A DNA stretch of 64,000 nucleotides from Moringa oleifera (Eukaryota; Streptophyta; Magnoliopsida; Brassicales; Moringaceae): the NCBI GenBank assembly GCA_021397835.1, contig JAJFZO010000049.1:6577001-6641000 (forward strand), read 5' to 3'. The position numbers and the translations under genes are program-made. Position 1 is the first letter of the stretch. Every line of letters starts with the position of its first letter. The notes beneath the pieces were generated by a model. The model saw only the letters and a list, made by a program, of their open reading frames with translations, searched no databases and was not told the DNA's origin. This document shows, one piece after another, positions 51,001-61,534 of this stretch.

Positions 51001-52338
51001 ATGAATTTTACTACTAGTCCCTCTCACATATCATCTTCATCTTCATTCTCAAGCACTGATGATGAACTAGATTTTACTCCATTTATTGAAACACATTTGC
51101 AAACCCTTCAAGCCCAACAATCAGCATTACTGAATCTATATGTCTGCAATAATCGCTTGATACTTGAGTATATGAATAACCAAACTAGCCAACAACGACA
51201 TAGAGGCTCAGTTCATGGTCATAGAACAATCAACCGTAATCGAGCAGCAGCTGCACATAATTTATGGAATGATTACTTTGCTGAGAATCCAAGGTTTGAT
51301 GATTTAATTTTTCGTAGACGATTTTGAATGGATAAAAATTTATTTCTTCGCATTGTCAATGCTGTCGAAGAGCATGACAACTATTTTGTGCAACGATGAG
51401 ATGCGTTAGGTAAACTTAGATTATCTAGTTTACAAAAAATAACAGCAGTTTTTCGAATGTTGGCTTATGGTGTACCTGCAGATGCGACTGATGAATACAT
51501 AAAAATTGGAGAATCTACAACAATTGAAAGTGTGAAAAGATTTTGTCGAGCGGTTGTGGAGATCTTTGGAGACCGTTATCTAAGATTACCGAATGCTGTT
51601 GATGTTGAAAGGTTGCTCAAAATAGGTGAGAAACGCGGATTTCCTGGAATGTTAGGGAGTCTAGATTGCATGCATTGGAAGTGGAAAAACTGTCATATTG
51701 CTTGGGCAGGACAATATAATGGATGCAGTGGATCTCCAACTATTATTCTTGAAGTTGTAGCTGACTATGATTTGTGGATTCGGCATGCATATTTTGGCTT
51801 GCCTAGTTCCAATAATGATATTAATGTGCTGGAGGCATCCCACTTGTTTTCAAATCTTACTAAAGGTATAGCACCTCCAGCTCATTATGTCATTAATGGA
51901 AATGAGTATCATATGGGTTATTATTTAGCCGATGGTATATATCCAAAATGGTCAACTCTTGTACAAACAATTCATGATCCTCGAGGTCCAAAGAAAAAAT
52001 TATTTGTGAAGATGCAAGAAGCATATAGAAAGGATGTTGAACGTGCATTTGGGGTTCTTCAATCAAGGTTTGCAATAATTCAAGGACCTGCACGCTTTTG
52101 GAGAAAAAATGTGCTTCATGATATAATGACTACATGCATAATAATGCATAATATGATTATGGAGGATGAACGCGATATTGATGCTGATATTAAAAATTGG
52201 AGAGAAGCACCAACCCCAGAAGTTGAGATGATAGTAGATGAAACTGTAAAGTTTCAAAAATTTCTTGCTCGACATAGGCAAATCAAAAATAAAAAGGCTC
52301 ATTTTGCACTTCATGATGTATTGATTGAACATCTGTGA
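51001..52338 (+). pseudogene. PIF/Harbinger DDE transposase, inactivated by two TGA stops
   Basis: A single frame of 446 codons from 51001 to the stop at 52336-52338, interrupted by TGA at 51325-51327 and 51397-51399. Family blocks are clear: LQKITAVFRMLAYGVPAD, FPGMLGSLDCMHWKWKNC (first catalytic Asp), FGLPSSNNDINVLEAS (second Asp), NGNEYHMGYYLADGIYPKWS and RKDVERAFGVLQSRFAIIQG (the Glu). This is the nuclease of the element (DDE_Tnp_4, ALP1-like). No frameshift is seen. The 294-codon open part from 51457 to the end retains the whole catalytic core, but the upstream part is cut off by the stops. It may also have been annotated as a host ALP1-like gene by mistake. Confidence 0.9.
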
Positions 52339-52862
52339 AATCGTCATGGTAATTCAGAAAACTAAATATTGTAATGTGTTAGTGATTTTATTTTGTCTTG
52401 TACCAATTATGTAATGAAATTTTAATATCGATTTGAATCATAGATGTAAAACTACTCTATCAAAAAAATTATATATTATCTTAAAAATATAAGTAACTCA
52501 TAAAAATAATTAAGTTAAAATTACGGTAAAAATATTTTTATGAAATTTAATTAATAAATTATTAATTTCAAAATTACTGAAAATTATAATTTATTATATA
52601 ATATTAATTTTTTAAAAATATATAAATAAAAATAAAAATTTTAAATTATATTAATTATTTTAAAAATATTTATAAATTAATTAATATTTATAAATATTTT
52701 TATTAATAATTATTATTTATATTATTAAAATAATATTATAACACCAATTTGATGTAAATGGGTTGAAGATGAAAAAAATTTGGTGTTGGAATATTCTAAA
52801 AAAATTCTTTTTTAACACCAAATTGGTGTTAAATTTAATGTATTGGGTTGGAGATGGCCTAA

Positions 52863-53476
52863 GTAGTTAAAATGTTTTAAAAAATGGAAAATACAAAAAT
52901 TATTTCATAAAAATTTGAAATAAATAGAATAAAAAGTTTAAATTTATTTCCTAATCCAGCCGGTGAAGTATCTTAAATGTAGAAAAAATTCAATAGTTAT
53001 ATTTAGTGTTAAAGCTTTTGAAGAAAAAGAAATTAATTGAGATTTGCCGTAGACTACAGATTTAGGGCAATACAGTGAAGCATTCTAAAATGATTGGTGA
53101 CGATCATTAAATTTATAAGAAAAAGTATAATTAACTTATGAATTTCTTGAGTAAAATTTATGTATTTAATTATTTTTACTGCTTGATTTAATAAATTTTA
53201 CCAAATATTTAAGCTCAATGGAGCAAGTAAGAATGAAAGTTTAGATCTTCCCGGAAAAAAAAATGGTTTCTTTTAATTGATATATCATCTAGAAATTTGT
53301 AATATTCAGGAAATATTAGGGGTGAAATTGTATAAAATTAGGACACAAAAATGTACATTATATGAAAATGTGAATCATATTTAGTAAACTATAAACATAA
53401 TCTCAGTAGAGATTTCATCACCAAGAAGAAATTAAAGCATTGTTTCAGAAATCCATGGCTTCTTGTTAAAAGTGGC
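52863..53476. other. Spacer between the transposon and the bHLH gene
   Basis: A+T-rich sequence without a gene. The right end is probably 3' UTR of the minus-strand bHLH gene, and it still reads in frame past the stop for some codons. Confidence 0.45.
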
Positions 53477-54314
53477 TCATATTGAGAACTCACCCGGACC
53501 TGAAAATTTGTTTAGTACAGAACGAAGCACATTCTCAATGGAGGCTGCAAGAAGGCATACTCCATCGTCTTCAACGTCTCCTTCCCCATGCCTAACAATT
53601 ACAAATACATTCTTCATCCTGCTTCCCAAGGTTGCTATCTCTGCGCTCGTTATCATCAAATGGAGGGCATCAAATGCCCGCCGTAAATCAGACAGAAGTC
53701 CTGGTTTATAATCGCAGCAGAGAGAGGCCTTAATTGAATAAGGGGCTCCATGGAGTCTGTCTTTCTGGCTTTCAACTGTCACTTGATCGATGTCCATCGG
53801 TATAAGGAAACTTTCACCGGCTTCTCCCATGTTCTTCTTTAGTTCTTTCACGTGGCTGATGACTTCGGCCAGCAATGATGCTTTGTCCATCTACAAATTC
53901 AAATCAGTGAATTGAGAACTCGTTGAAATCGAATCCCAGAAATTCAAGAAACAAGCATTACAGTACCAATTTGATCGGCAATGTAGGTTACGGAACAGCA
54001 TGACCTACCTTCTTTGCTCCGGGTACGAGGCTACGAAGAGTATCAAGGTGCGCATTGATTCTAGCTCTGCGCTTCCTCTCTGCTTCACTATGATTCTTTA
54101 AAGCAGCGATACTCCTCTCCACTGACGCTCCTTTTCGCTGCAACCTTAGCGTGGACTCTACAAGCTCCCCTCTCATATTATCCAATACAAGTGAAAAAGA
54201 TGACGATGACCCGGTTCTTGTCCTGGCTTTAAACCCGTCATTTACCGAACACCCATCATTGGGTGTCCCAAAATCAATCTCTTGCGTGCTTCTGCTCCAG
54301 AAAATTGGATCCAT
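53477..54314 (-). CDS. bHLH transcription factor (bHLH30/51/106-like) with ACT-like C-terminus
   Basis: Two exons, 54314-54009 and 53890-53477, encode 239 residues. The basic helix-loop-helix region (about residues 72-122) reads HSEAERKRRARINAHLDTLR with the H-E-R contacts expected for E-box/G-box binding, and continues in exon 2 as MDKASLLAEVISHVKELKKN. The C-terminal half (YSIKASLCCDYKPGLLSDLR onward) resembles the ACT-like dimerisation domain of this subfamily. I chose the ATG at 54314 (MDPIFWSRSTQEIDFG); the frame stays open upstream to 54470, but that part looks like leader. The frame closes in TGA after GPGEFSI, a little earlier than many relatives, which carry a further basic tail. The role is not certain; related factors act in vascular, root or stomatal pathways. 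Confidence 0.88.
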
Positions 54315-55344
54315 TGGTGGATAAAGGGGAAAGAGTGTCGAGGTAAACTTATGGACAGCGAGATGAGCAGAGGAGAGTGACAGGAAAGGGGAGATTTGGT
54401 GGTGTTGACGAGAGATACAGCCTCGAACAAGTGTCCCTCCCTGCTTTTCCTTTCTATTTTCTTCCCTCATTTTTCTTTTTCATTTTCCTTCTTTCTCCTA
54501 AATTGGCCAAGCTTAACAATTTTGAATATCCATTAAAGAGTAACGTAAATCAGATTTTCAAACCTCGCATTATCCAAAAATAATATGAAAACTTTTAATT
54601 TATTTACATTTATAATTTATAACCTTATTGTAAAAATATTTTACATTGCCTTATCAAATTGGAGACAACATCATTTTTTTTTTAATCGAAGATAAAGATC
54701 CCACAATTAGGAGCATAGAATAATATGTGAAACTCTCTATAACTTGGTGACTTCACATGATCTTAACGCTTTCCGAAGCCGCATTTATCGGTTGTCTTTG
54801 ATCTCAGTGCCCACAATGCTTGAATTTTCCTTTGGCACTATCTGCCATGGAAAGTTGTGCACGAGCCTTTGAATTTTGTAATGTAAGCTCAACTTAGGCC
54901 GAAGACAAAATTTGGTTAGGCCCTTTGGAGTGATTTACCAGCTCATCGCTTTTACTATGTATTGTTTATTAGTATTATTATTATTGGCAAAATACCAATT
55001 GGGCTCCTCCATTTTGACATTAACATTTTGATCCCACGTCATGATAATGCTAAATTTTTCAAGAAACACCAACTTATTTGTTTGGATGCAAACTTTATTA
55101 TATTTATTTTTTGGGTGACCTCATGGTTTGAGTTTTGGTTTGATTTATATTACTTATAAATATTAATTTTTTAAAATCTTTAATTATTATAAATTTATTA
55201 TAAATTTTTTGTAATTATAAAAATATTTACAAAATATGAGTATTTACAAAATTATTTTTTAAATTGATATTATTTTTATAAATATAATTATGATATGTCA
55301 ATATCTTCATACAATATAAGTCGTAAAGAAGTCGTGCTTCATCT
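54315..55344. other. bHLH promoter and spacer
   Basis: 54315-54480 is probably 5' leader (the frame is open on the minus strand). The rest is A+T rich with no gene visible; 54962-55159 is open for 65 codons without family features. Confidence 0.45.
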
Positions 55345-55818
55345 GCCAGTTACTCTATATTCCTTTGTAGTGTTACACACCCATAAAGCTCATGTTGTAT
55401 CAAGTTTCCATTAATACAATTTTATTAACTGAAAGCTTTTTTTTTATCTTTTGTTTTTCTCAAATTACAATTTCGTAATGTAAATAATATATTATGTTAA
55501 ATCCGACTGAAGCTTATATTTTTTATCACCTTTTTTTTTTTTTATCTAAGTGCATGATTGACCTACAAGTTTGATAATTATATATTTTGGATATAAATTT
55601 TTGTAAACAATATTTTGCAATAAACAAATTTTAATTTCACCATTGTTTTGTGGTGATCTTTTTTATTTTATGTTTTGAATATGAGATTTTTGAAAGGTCA
55701 TTTTGTTAGCATTTTACATATATGTGTATATATAAAATAGTTGAGTAGTTTTTTGCTTTTGACCATATTCTTGAGTAATATTTAACTATTTGTCTTTTTC
55801 TTTTTCCTTCTATTATTT

Positions 55819-55890
55819 GGATGAAGATCCTCCAAATACTATATTTGAAGCATCTATTTTAATCACCAATTTAGATTTGATATTCTTAAA
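55819..55890 (-). pseudogene. RNase H fragment of the pararetrovirus
   Basis: The minus-strand translation gives KSKLVIKIDASNIVFGG, matching the first RNase H motif (a catalytic Asp in a DAS context), followed immediately by two stops. It lies directly downstream of the reverse transcriptase remnant, the normal order. Non-functional. Confidence 0.65.
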
Positions 55891-56254
55891 CATGGTAAAA
55901 GTTTTACTTTTTTCTTTAATATTATTGTTTTAGTCATTTCTTTCAACCACGTTGGAGGATTTTTTCTAATCTCTTAAACAAGGATTTATTCTCTAGTCTC
56001 GCATAAGGAATAAAATCTAAAATATAAAATTTATATTCTAAAAAATCTTTGTAACTATTTTTTGTCTTTTATTTCATTTGAAAACTTGTTGTCAAATTCT
56101 ATTGCTCTAGTTATGGTGGTAGTTATTCTTTGGTAAATTTCATAACTTAAAAACCTTACTTTTGTCTAGAATAGTTTCATTTTTTGTTTGATCTATATTG
56201 CTAGTTTATTTTGTTTAAAATATTTAAAAATTTTGTAGATGCTTAAAGTGCTAA

Positions 56255-56565
56255 TCTATTGAATTAGAAAATACTAATACATCGTCTATACAAATTATTG
56301 TGGATGACGTATATGGATTGAATATTTTATTCATAATATTTTAAAATTTAGATAAAGCATTTTTAAGACCAAAAGACATAACATTCCATTTATGATGGTC
56401 AAAAGTACAGAATTTTATTTATCTTCTTCAGTTATTTATATTTGTCAATGTCCTAATGCACATCGAAATTTGAAAATGTTAAAGTATTATACAACCTACT
56501 AAAAAGATGTCTAATATAGCTTAAAGCTTTATTAAGAGACTTATAATTAATAATTAACCTAGATG
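56255..56565 (-). pseudogene. Reverse transcriptase fragments of the pararetrovirus
   Basis: Going down the minus strand: INYKSLNKAL (about 56525-56555), MSFGLKNA (about 56360-56385) and IDDVLVFSNSID (about 56260-56295), the last holding the DD of the polymerase active site. The segments lie in different frames or are separated by stop codons. The motif set is shared by Caulimoviridae and Ty3 elements. Confidence 0.78.
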
Positions 56566-57877
56566 CTCTTCTCTATTCTAGCATTCCAATAAATATGAAA
56601 GGCAAAGCAACCCCAATGAGATTTGATAGGCCAATTAGTTTTTTATGTATTAATTTTTAATTTTTTTATAATATTCTAATAATAACTTATTCATTTGTAT
56701 AAGTTTAACTTTTATAGGAATGTTCTTTTCATAAAAACTTTTTTTACAAGGAAAATGTATTACATGCCTTTTTCTTTCCCAAAAAGCATTAGTATTTTTG
56801 TACATAATTTTTTTTTGTGGTTTTCCTTCATTTTCTTTATTTTGTCTTGTATTTCTTATTTTTCTAGTTGTTCATTTATCTTTTATAATGAATTTATTTT
56901 TGTAAAAAAACCTATTTATATTTTCTTATTTTGTATCGTGCTAATTTATCTTTTAATTGAAATTTCCCTAAGGATATTTAGTTTCCTATGAGTTGTGAAT
57001 CTATAAAACTAAATGTAATGAGCTGTTATAATGCTTGACATAGTACTTTTTGATTTACTGGAAAAAATATTTGAGTTAAAATTAATATTTTTAATATAAT
57101 TTTTTATTGAATATCCTTAACAATATGAAAGGGGTCTTTATACAATAACCTTGATTATGTACTTTAACTTGTGTTTTATTTAGAGTTGTGCCCCATTAGC
57201 TCTACACAGTCCTTTTGGAGTCTTTTCATAGTATTGGGTTAATAATAACTATTTTTGAATACAACATTGCTCTATTCTTAATAAAGTTATTGTGTTAAGG
57301 TGAAAATCATTATTAATTACTAAACTTATCCTAATATACCATTTTTTATTACATTTATAAAATCTTTTTCTCACTTTTCTTAATTACTTTATTTGGTTTC
57401 TTATTTATTGGACTTCCCAATTCTTGATGTATTTTAAAGGTTAATATTTCTGTCCTAATTTTCATATTATCCTTTTGTAATCAATTAACTTGTCTTTTAA
57501 GATCCTTGACTTTAGCTTGCAAATATTATAAATTAATTTTTTCTATCTTTTACTTTTTACTATGCTTATAAATTATAAGGTTTAATATTTTATTTTTTTT
57601 TATTTTGATATGATTTCTTTTAATTTTAGTGAGTAATCACTTTTTATCTTAGGGTCTTCTATATTATCAATAATTCTTTTTTTACTAATCATGTTAATCA
57701 TTTTGTATTTACAGACTTATTCACTTTTAGAGTCTTCACATTCTCCTCTAAATTCATCAAAATCACTAGACTCTTTTATTATATACTCACTTTCTTCTTC
57801 TTTTGGGTATCTCCTCTGAACAGAATATTTAATAGAAATATGTCTAAATTATCAATTTTTTTTTTTGTTTTACCTTA

Positions 57878-57930
57878 TAGTTTTTAGCAAAATGCCCTAA
57901 TCCTTCACATTTGTAACACTTAATGTTTTT
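57878..57930 (-). pseudogene. CCHC zinc-knuckle fragment (pararetroviral coat/gag region)
   Basis: The minus strand reads IKCYKCEGLGHFAKNY, a C-x2-C-x4-H-x4-C zinc knuckle in which the last Cys codon has become Tyr (TAT). A lysine-rich stretch precedes it. In Caulimoviridae this motif ends the coat protein and binds nucleic acid. The surrounding frame is broken. Confidence 0.72.
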
Positions 57931-59234
57931 GCTTCTTTTTATCAAACTTTTTGAGTTTTTCTTCTTTTCTATCCATTTTCCTAGTTGGACTATATTGCTT
58001 GGATGCCCTCATTGGGATGATGAAACTTTTTTAATATCCATATTAAGTACAATTTTTTTTTATTTCAGCCATACTTTGCTTTAAGTCAGATTTTAATTTT
58101 GAATATATTTTTAGGTCTGTACATAATGCTAATCCTGCTTGATTTATTCTTTTAATTATTTCTCCATTATGTATCATCTTAAGGTATAATTTTTTCACAT
58201 ATATCCCTAAGTTCTTGTCTTATCTTTTTTGTAAATAATTTTTGTAGACTTACTATAAATTTTTTTTTTGTTACTTATGATTACTATTTGCTTTAGTATA
58301 TAATTTTGTTAAAAAATACCTTTATACCATTTAAAATTTGACAATTTTGGACACATAAAATTCAATAATATTTTCAACCTTCTATCTTAAAATGCAGTAA
58401 AATCTCTTACGAAATATTTAGTTATTGTTAATATAAAATTTTTTACTACATTTTTTTACATGTTTTTTCTTTATTTTTTTCTTTTTGATTTGGGTTCGGT
58501 TGAACTATTTTTTTTTTCTACAACTAACACTTCTATCTGTTGACTTTTATTAAACAATTATTCCACTATTTTTTAATTGTCCTATGAAACTAGATATTAC
58601 TAATTTTACAATTATTTGATCTAGATTCTTAGCTCTTGATTTACAAGCACTAGCAGCCATAGTAATTTCTTGTAATACATTAAGAATTTAATATTATACT
58701 AATTCATATATATTTCATTTATATAATGCATCAATATCATATCTAGATTACATATATACTAACCTGTTTTTCATATTTATGCTTGGACAATGATGGTATA
58801 GGATAATACGTCCTAGTTTTTGGCTTAGAATTATGCATCATATTTATCATTGGTTGCTCTATAATACTTGCTTCTTTAATTTTTTTTCTAACATTTATTA
58901 ATTTTTAATTAGTTGAAAATGTTAATTCTAATCATTTGATTAAATTTGTTATCATTGTATTTGCATGTTAGGTATTGACTTTTAACATTAATGTTTTTCC
59001 TAGCTTGGAGGCCTTTTTAGATATAAGATTTAGTGTTTTTGTCATGACTTTATAATATAACTATATATAAGGGTTATCCTCTTCATTTTATTCTTTATTT
59101 CTAAATTTTTTATCTAAATATTAAGCATAAGAATATCTAAAATATTGGGGTCTTAAAGATCTACTGAAAAACTTATAACAAAGTTAAAATATACTGAACT
59201 ATTTGCTAAATTAGATTGTATTATAACTAATAAT

Positions 59235-59400
59235 GAATTTGAACACTTTATGTATCTTGCATCTCCTAGGCCTAAGAAGATAGAAATATATAATTCTAAC
59301 CTATATAAAGGTTTTATAGCTACTTGGACCAATCCTATATGAAAGTATCTGTAATTTAGTATATGTTGAGCTGTTATAAGCCTATGAACAATTGGATTAC
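59235..59400 (-). pseudogene. Movement-protein fragment of the pararetrovirus
   Basis: The minus strand is open for over 50 codons and includes the segment NYRYFHIGLVQVAIKPLYRL and further on LGDARYIKCSNS, resembling the conserved core of the 30K-type movement protein of plant pararetroviruses. This is the feature that separates the element from Ty3 retrotransposons. It is interrupted further downstream. Confidence 0.75.
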
Positions 59401-61534
59401 TTAATTTTCATTATTAATTGCTATGGTTTGTTTCATTTTTTTTAATTATTGATTAATCCTATTTGGGTTTAAAAGTACTTATCTAGTATATCGTTTACAC
59501 ATTTTGCTTTGGTATTGATCAATTTTATAAATCAAAAGAAATAATATATAAACAATAAAACAAAATAACTAGTATTAAAAATAAAGTTGCATTGATTTTG
59601 AAGACTTATAAAATGATTGTCAGAACTGGTCTTTTAACTTGTAAAATATTTTTGACAATAATTTATACCTAACTATATAATTATCAAAATTACAAAAATG
59701 CATGATATATTGTTTTATTAATTAAAGATTCTGACCATTGTTGATTTTTCCATTTCGATTGAAATTGTCTAAAAGTATTTTCAAATTAGTTTTTAGAATG
59801 ATTATTTTGTATGGGAAGCTCTTTTATAATATTTTACCTAAAAGTTTTAAAAAGGTTGGATGAATTTTTCAAAACGAATTAATGTTTTTAAAAAAATAAA
59901 AGATTTAATGTGCAATAATATTTGCAATCTCATGGATAGCGTATTGGAAATATACAATATTTCAATAACTAACTATTCATACCATAGAATACTACAGAGA
60001 TAAATCAAAATCAAGTGGTAGAAATCATTTAATACAAAATTAGTAGAGTGTAAAGTGGTTACAAGATGGTTAGACGAGAACCTAAAAAAACTAAAGCCAA
60101 AGAAACCAACAAGTAGATTTTTTTTTAAAAAATAAAATTTAATGTAACTTGTCTTTACATCATCTAAGAAAGAACATAAGCAAAAGCTTAAGCAGATATT
60201 ATTAAATTAGGAAGCAACTCAGATGAAGATAAGAATATTAAAGAAAGTACCTCCTCTTCAAAATCGACTAATTTAGAGAATAGATGACATAAAACTCATA
60301 TAAGTTTTGATAAGATTTTAAAAGAACAATAAGGATAATAGCGCAAAAAGAAAAGACTCTGGAGCAACAAGCAGTGTAAGCTAATTCAAAAAGGAATTAA
60401 TAATGCACGAGAAGAAAACAAAAAGCAAAAAATAAATGGTTTTTGACAAAAGCAAAAGAAAAATTCTCATAATAAGTTGTCATAATAACTTATTCTACTA
60501 TGGATAATCTATCATAAATAAGAGAGGCACGGTTCTCTAATTTTCTAAAATATTCTCACGAAACTCCTTATATATAAGCAAATATTTTTTATTTTATAAA
60601 TTAGAAAATGAGCTTCGATGATCATTTTGTAAGTTTTCAAAATCAATACAGATTTATTTTCGATACTTATTTCTTGTTTTATTGTTTATATATTATTTAT
60701 TTAAATTTAAGATTTAAAGTTTTATAATTTATATACTTAGGAATTAGGTGAAATTGATACTAGAACTAGTTTAGTCTTAAAATTAATTCTAGTTGAGTAT
60801 GAATCTAAAAAGAGAAATATGACTATTAGATTTAATCCATAAATCTAACATTGGCCACCTTAAATATTAATTGTTTGTCAACCAAATTAAGTGGAAAGTG
60901 GTGCGAGTTAAGTTGTTTCCTTAAAATGAAGAGTTAAGTCAAGTTGAAGTATAAAGACCTTTAAGATATCAAACTTATCTAAAAAGATTTTAGGATTACC
61001 TAAGCCTAATGCAGTTAAGTTCCTCTCCTATAACAATAATCTAGAATATATCTTAAAGACATAGGAAGCCCAAAATTTAGTCAATAGCTAAGATATTAAT
61101 ATTATTAAAATAGAATAAGTTTATAAAATTGATCGAAACCAAAACAAGATGAGAAAATAATGTATTAGATAGATACTTTTAATTTAAACAAGATTATTTG
61201 ATAAAAATAATAAAATAATTCAACTATTTAATTGGCATGCAATGCCTCAACATATATTAAATTACAAATAACTTTATATAGGATGGATTCAACCAACTAC
61301 AAAACTTTTGTATAATTTTAAAATTAAACATTGATGTGTTATACTCCAGATACGTTTACTCGCCAATTATTCTATACTTCTTTGTATTGTTACACACTCA
61401 TAAAAATTCTGTGGTATGGAATTTCCTTCTTTACAATTTCGTAATATAAATAATATCTTATGCTAAATCCAACTTAGGCTTATAATTTTCATATTCTTCT
61501 TATTTAGGTGCATGAGTGATGTGCAAGTTGATTT

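Larger units (their letters stand above)
48757..52859. mobile_element. PIF/Harbinger DNA transposon, structurally complete but disabled
   Basis: The left end reads GCCGTCTCCAAC and the right end, on the other strand, GGCCATCTCCAAC, a Harbinger-like terminal inverted repeat. Both ends are flanked by TAA (48754-48756 and 52860-52862), the 3-bp target duplication of this superfamily. Inside are two divergent genes: a Myb/SANT-like ORF1 (minus) and a DDE transposase (plus), separated by a 113-bp triplicate. The left subterminal part has a hairpin-forming CCGTCTCCAACGAGACGG and a second CCATCTCCAACGAGACGG; the right has AACACCAAATTGGTGTT. The element is about 4.1 kb. Both genes contain in-frame stops, so it cannot move by itself, though its ends could still serve a related transposase. 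Confidence 0.88.
55600..60000 (-). mobile_element. Endogenous pararetrovirus remnant (Caulimoviridae-like), heavily decayed
   Basis: Minus-strand fragments of a plant pararetrovirus polyprotein occur in the expected order from high to low coordinates: a movement-protein segment (59240-59400), a CCHC zinc knuckle of the coat/gag region (57880-57930), reverse transcriptase segments (56260-56560) and the start of RNase H (55820-55890). Every domain is interrupted by stops and frameshifts and no long frame survives, so it is an old non-functional fossil. The movement-protein segment argues for Caulimoviridae rather than a Ty3 retrotransposon, whose RT is similar. The genus cannot be fixed. The outer limits are approximate. 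Confidence 0.78.
55345..61531. repeat. Diverged direct repeats flanking the pararetrovirus remnant
   Basis: The left copy, 55345-55572 (GCCAGTTACTCTATATTCCT, GTTACACACCCATAAA, ACAATTTCGTAATGTAAATA, TAAGTGCATGATTGACCTAC), matches the right copy, 61362-61531 (GCCAATTATTCTATACTTCT, GTTACACACTCATAAA, ACAATTTCGTAATATAAATA, TAGGTGCATGAGTGATGTGC), in the same orientation at roughly 75% identity with indels. They bracket the viral remnant. A shorter third copy of the right part lies at about 62395-62450. Confidence 0.75.

Noticed and set aside
54315..54470. Upstream start for the bHLH protein adding 52 residues
   Set aside because: The extra part is low-complexity leader-like sequence and the family start fits MDPIFW better.
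60735..60775. Possible tRNA-Met primer-binding site of the pararetrovirus on the minus strand
   Set aside because: Only about eight bases resemble the expected site; too weak in A+T-rich DNA.
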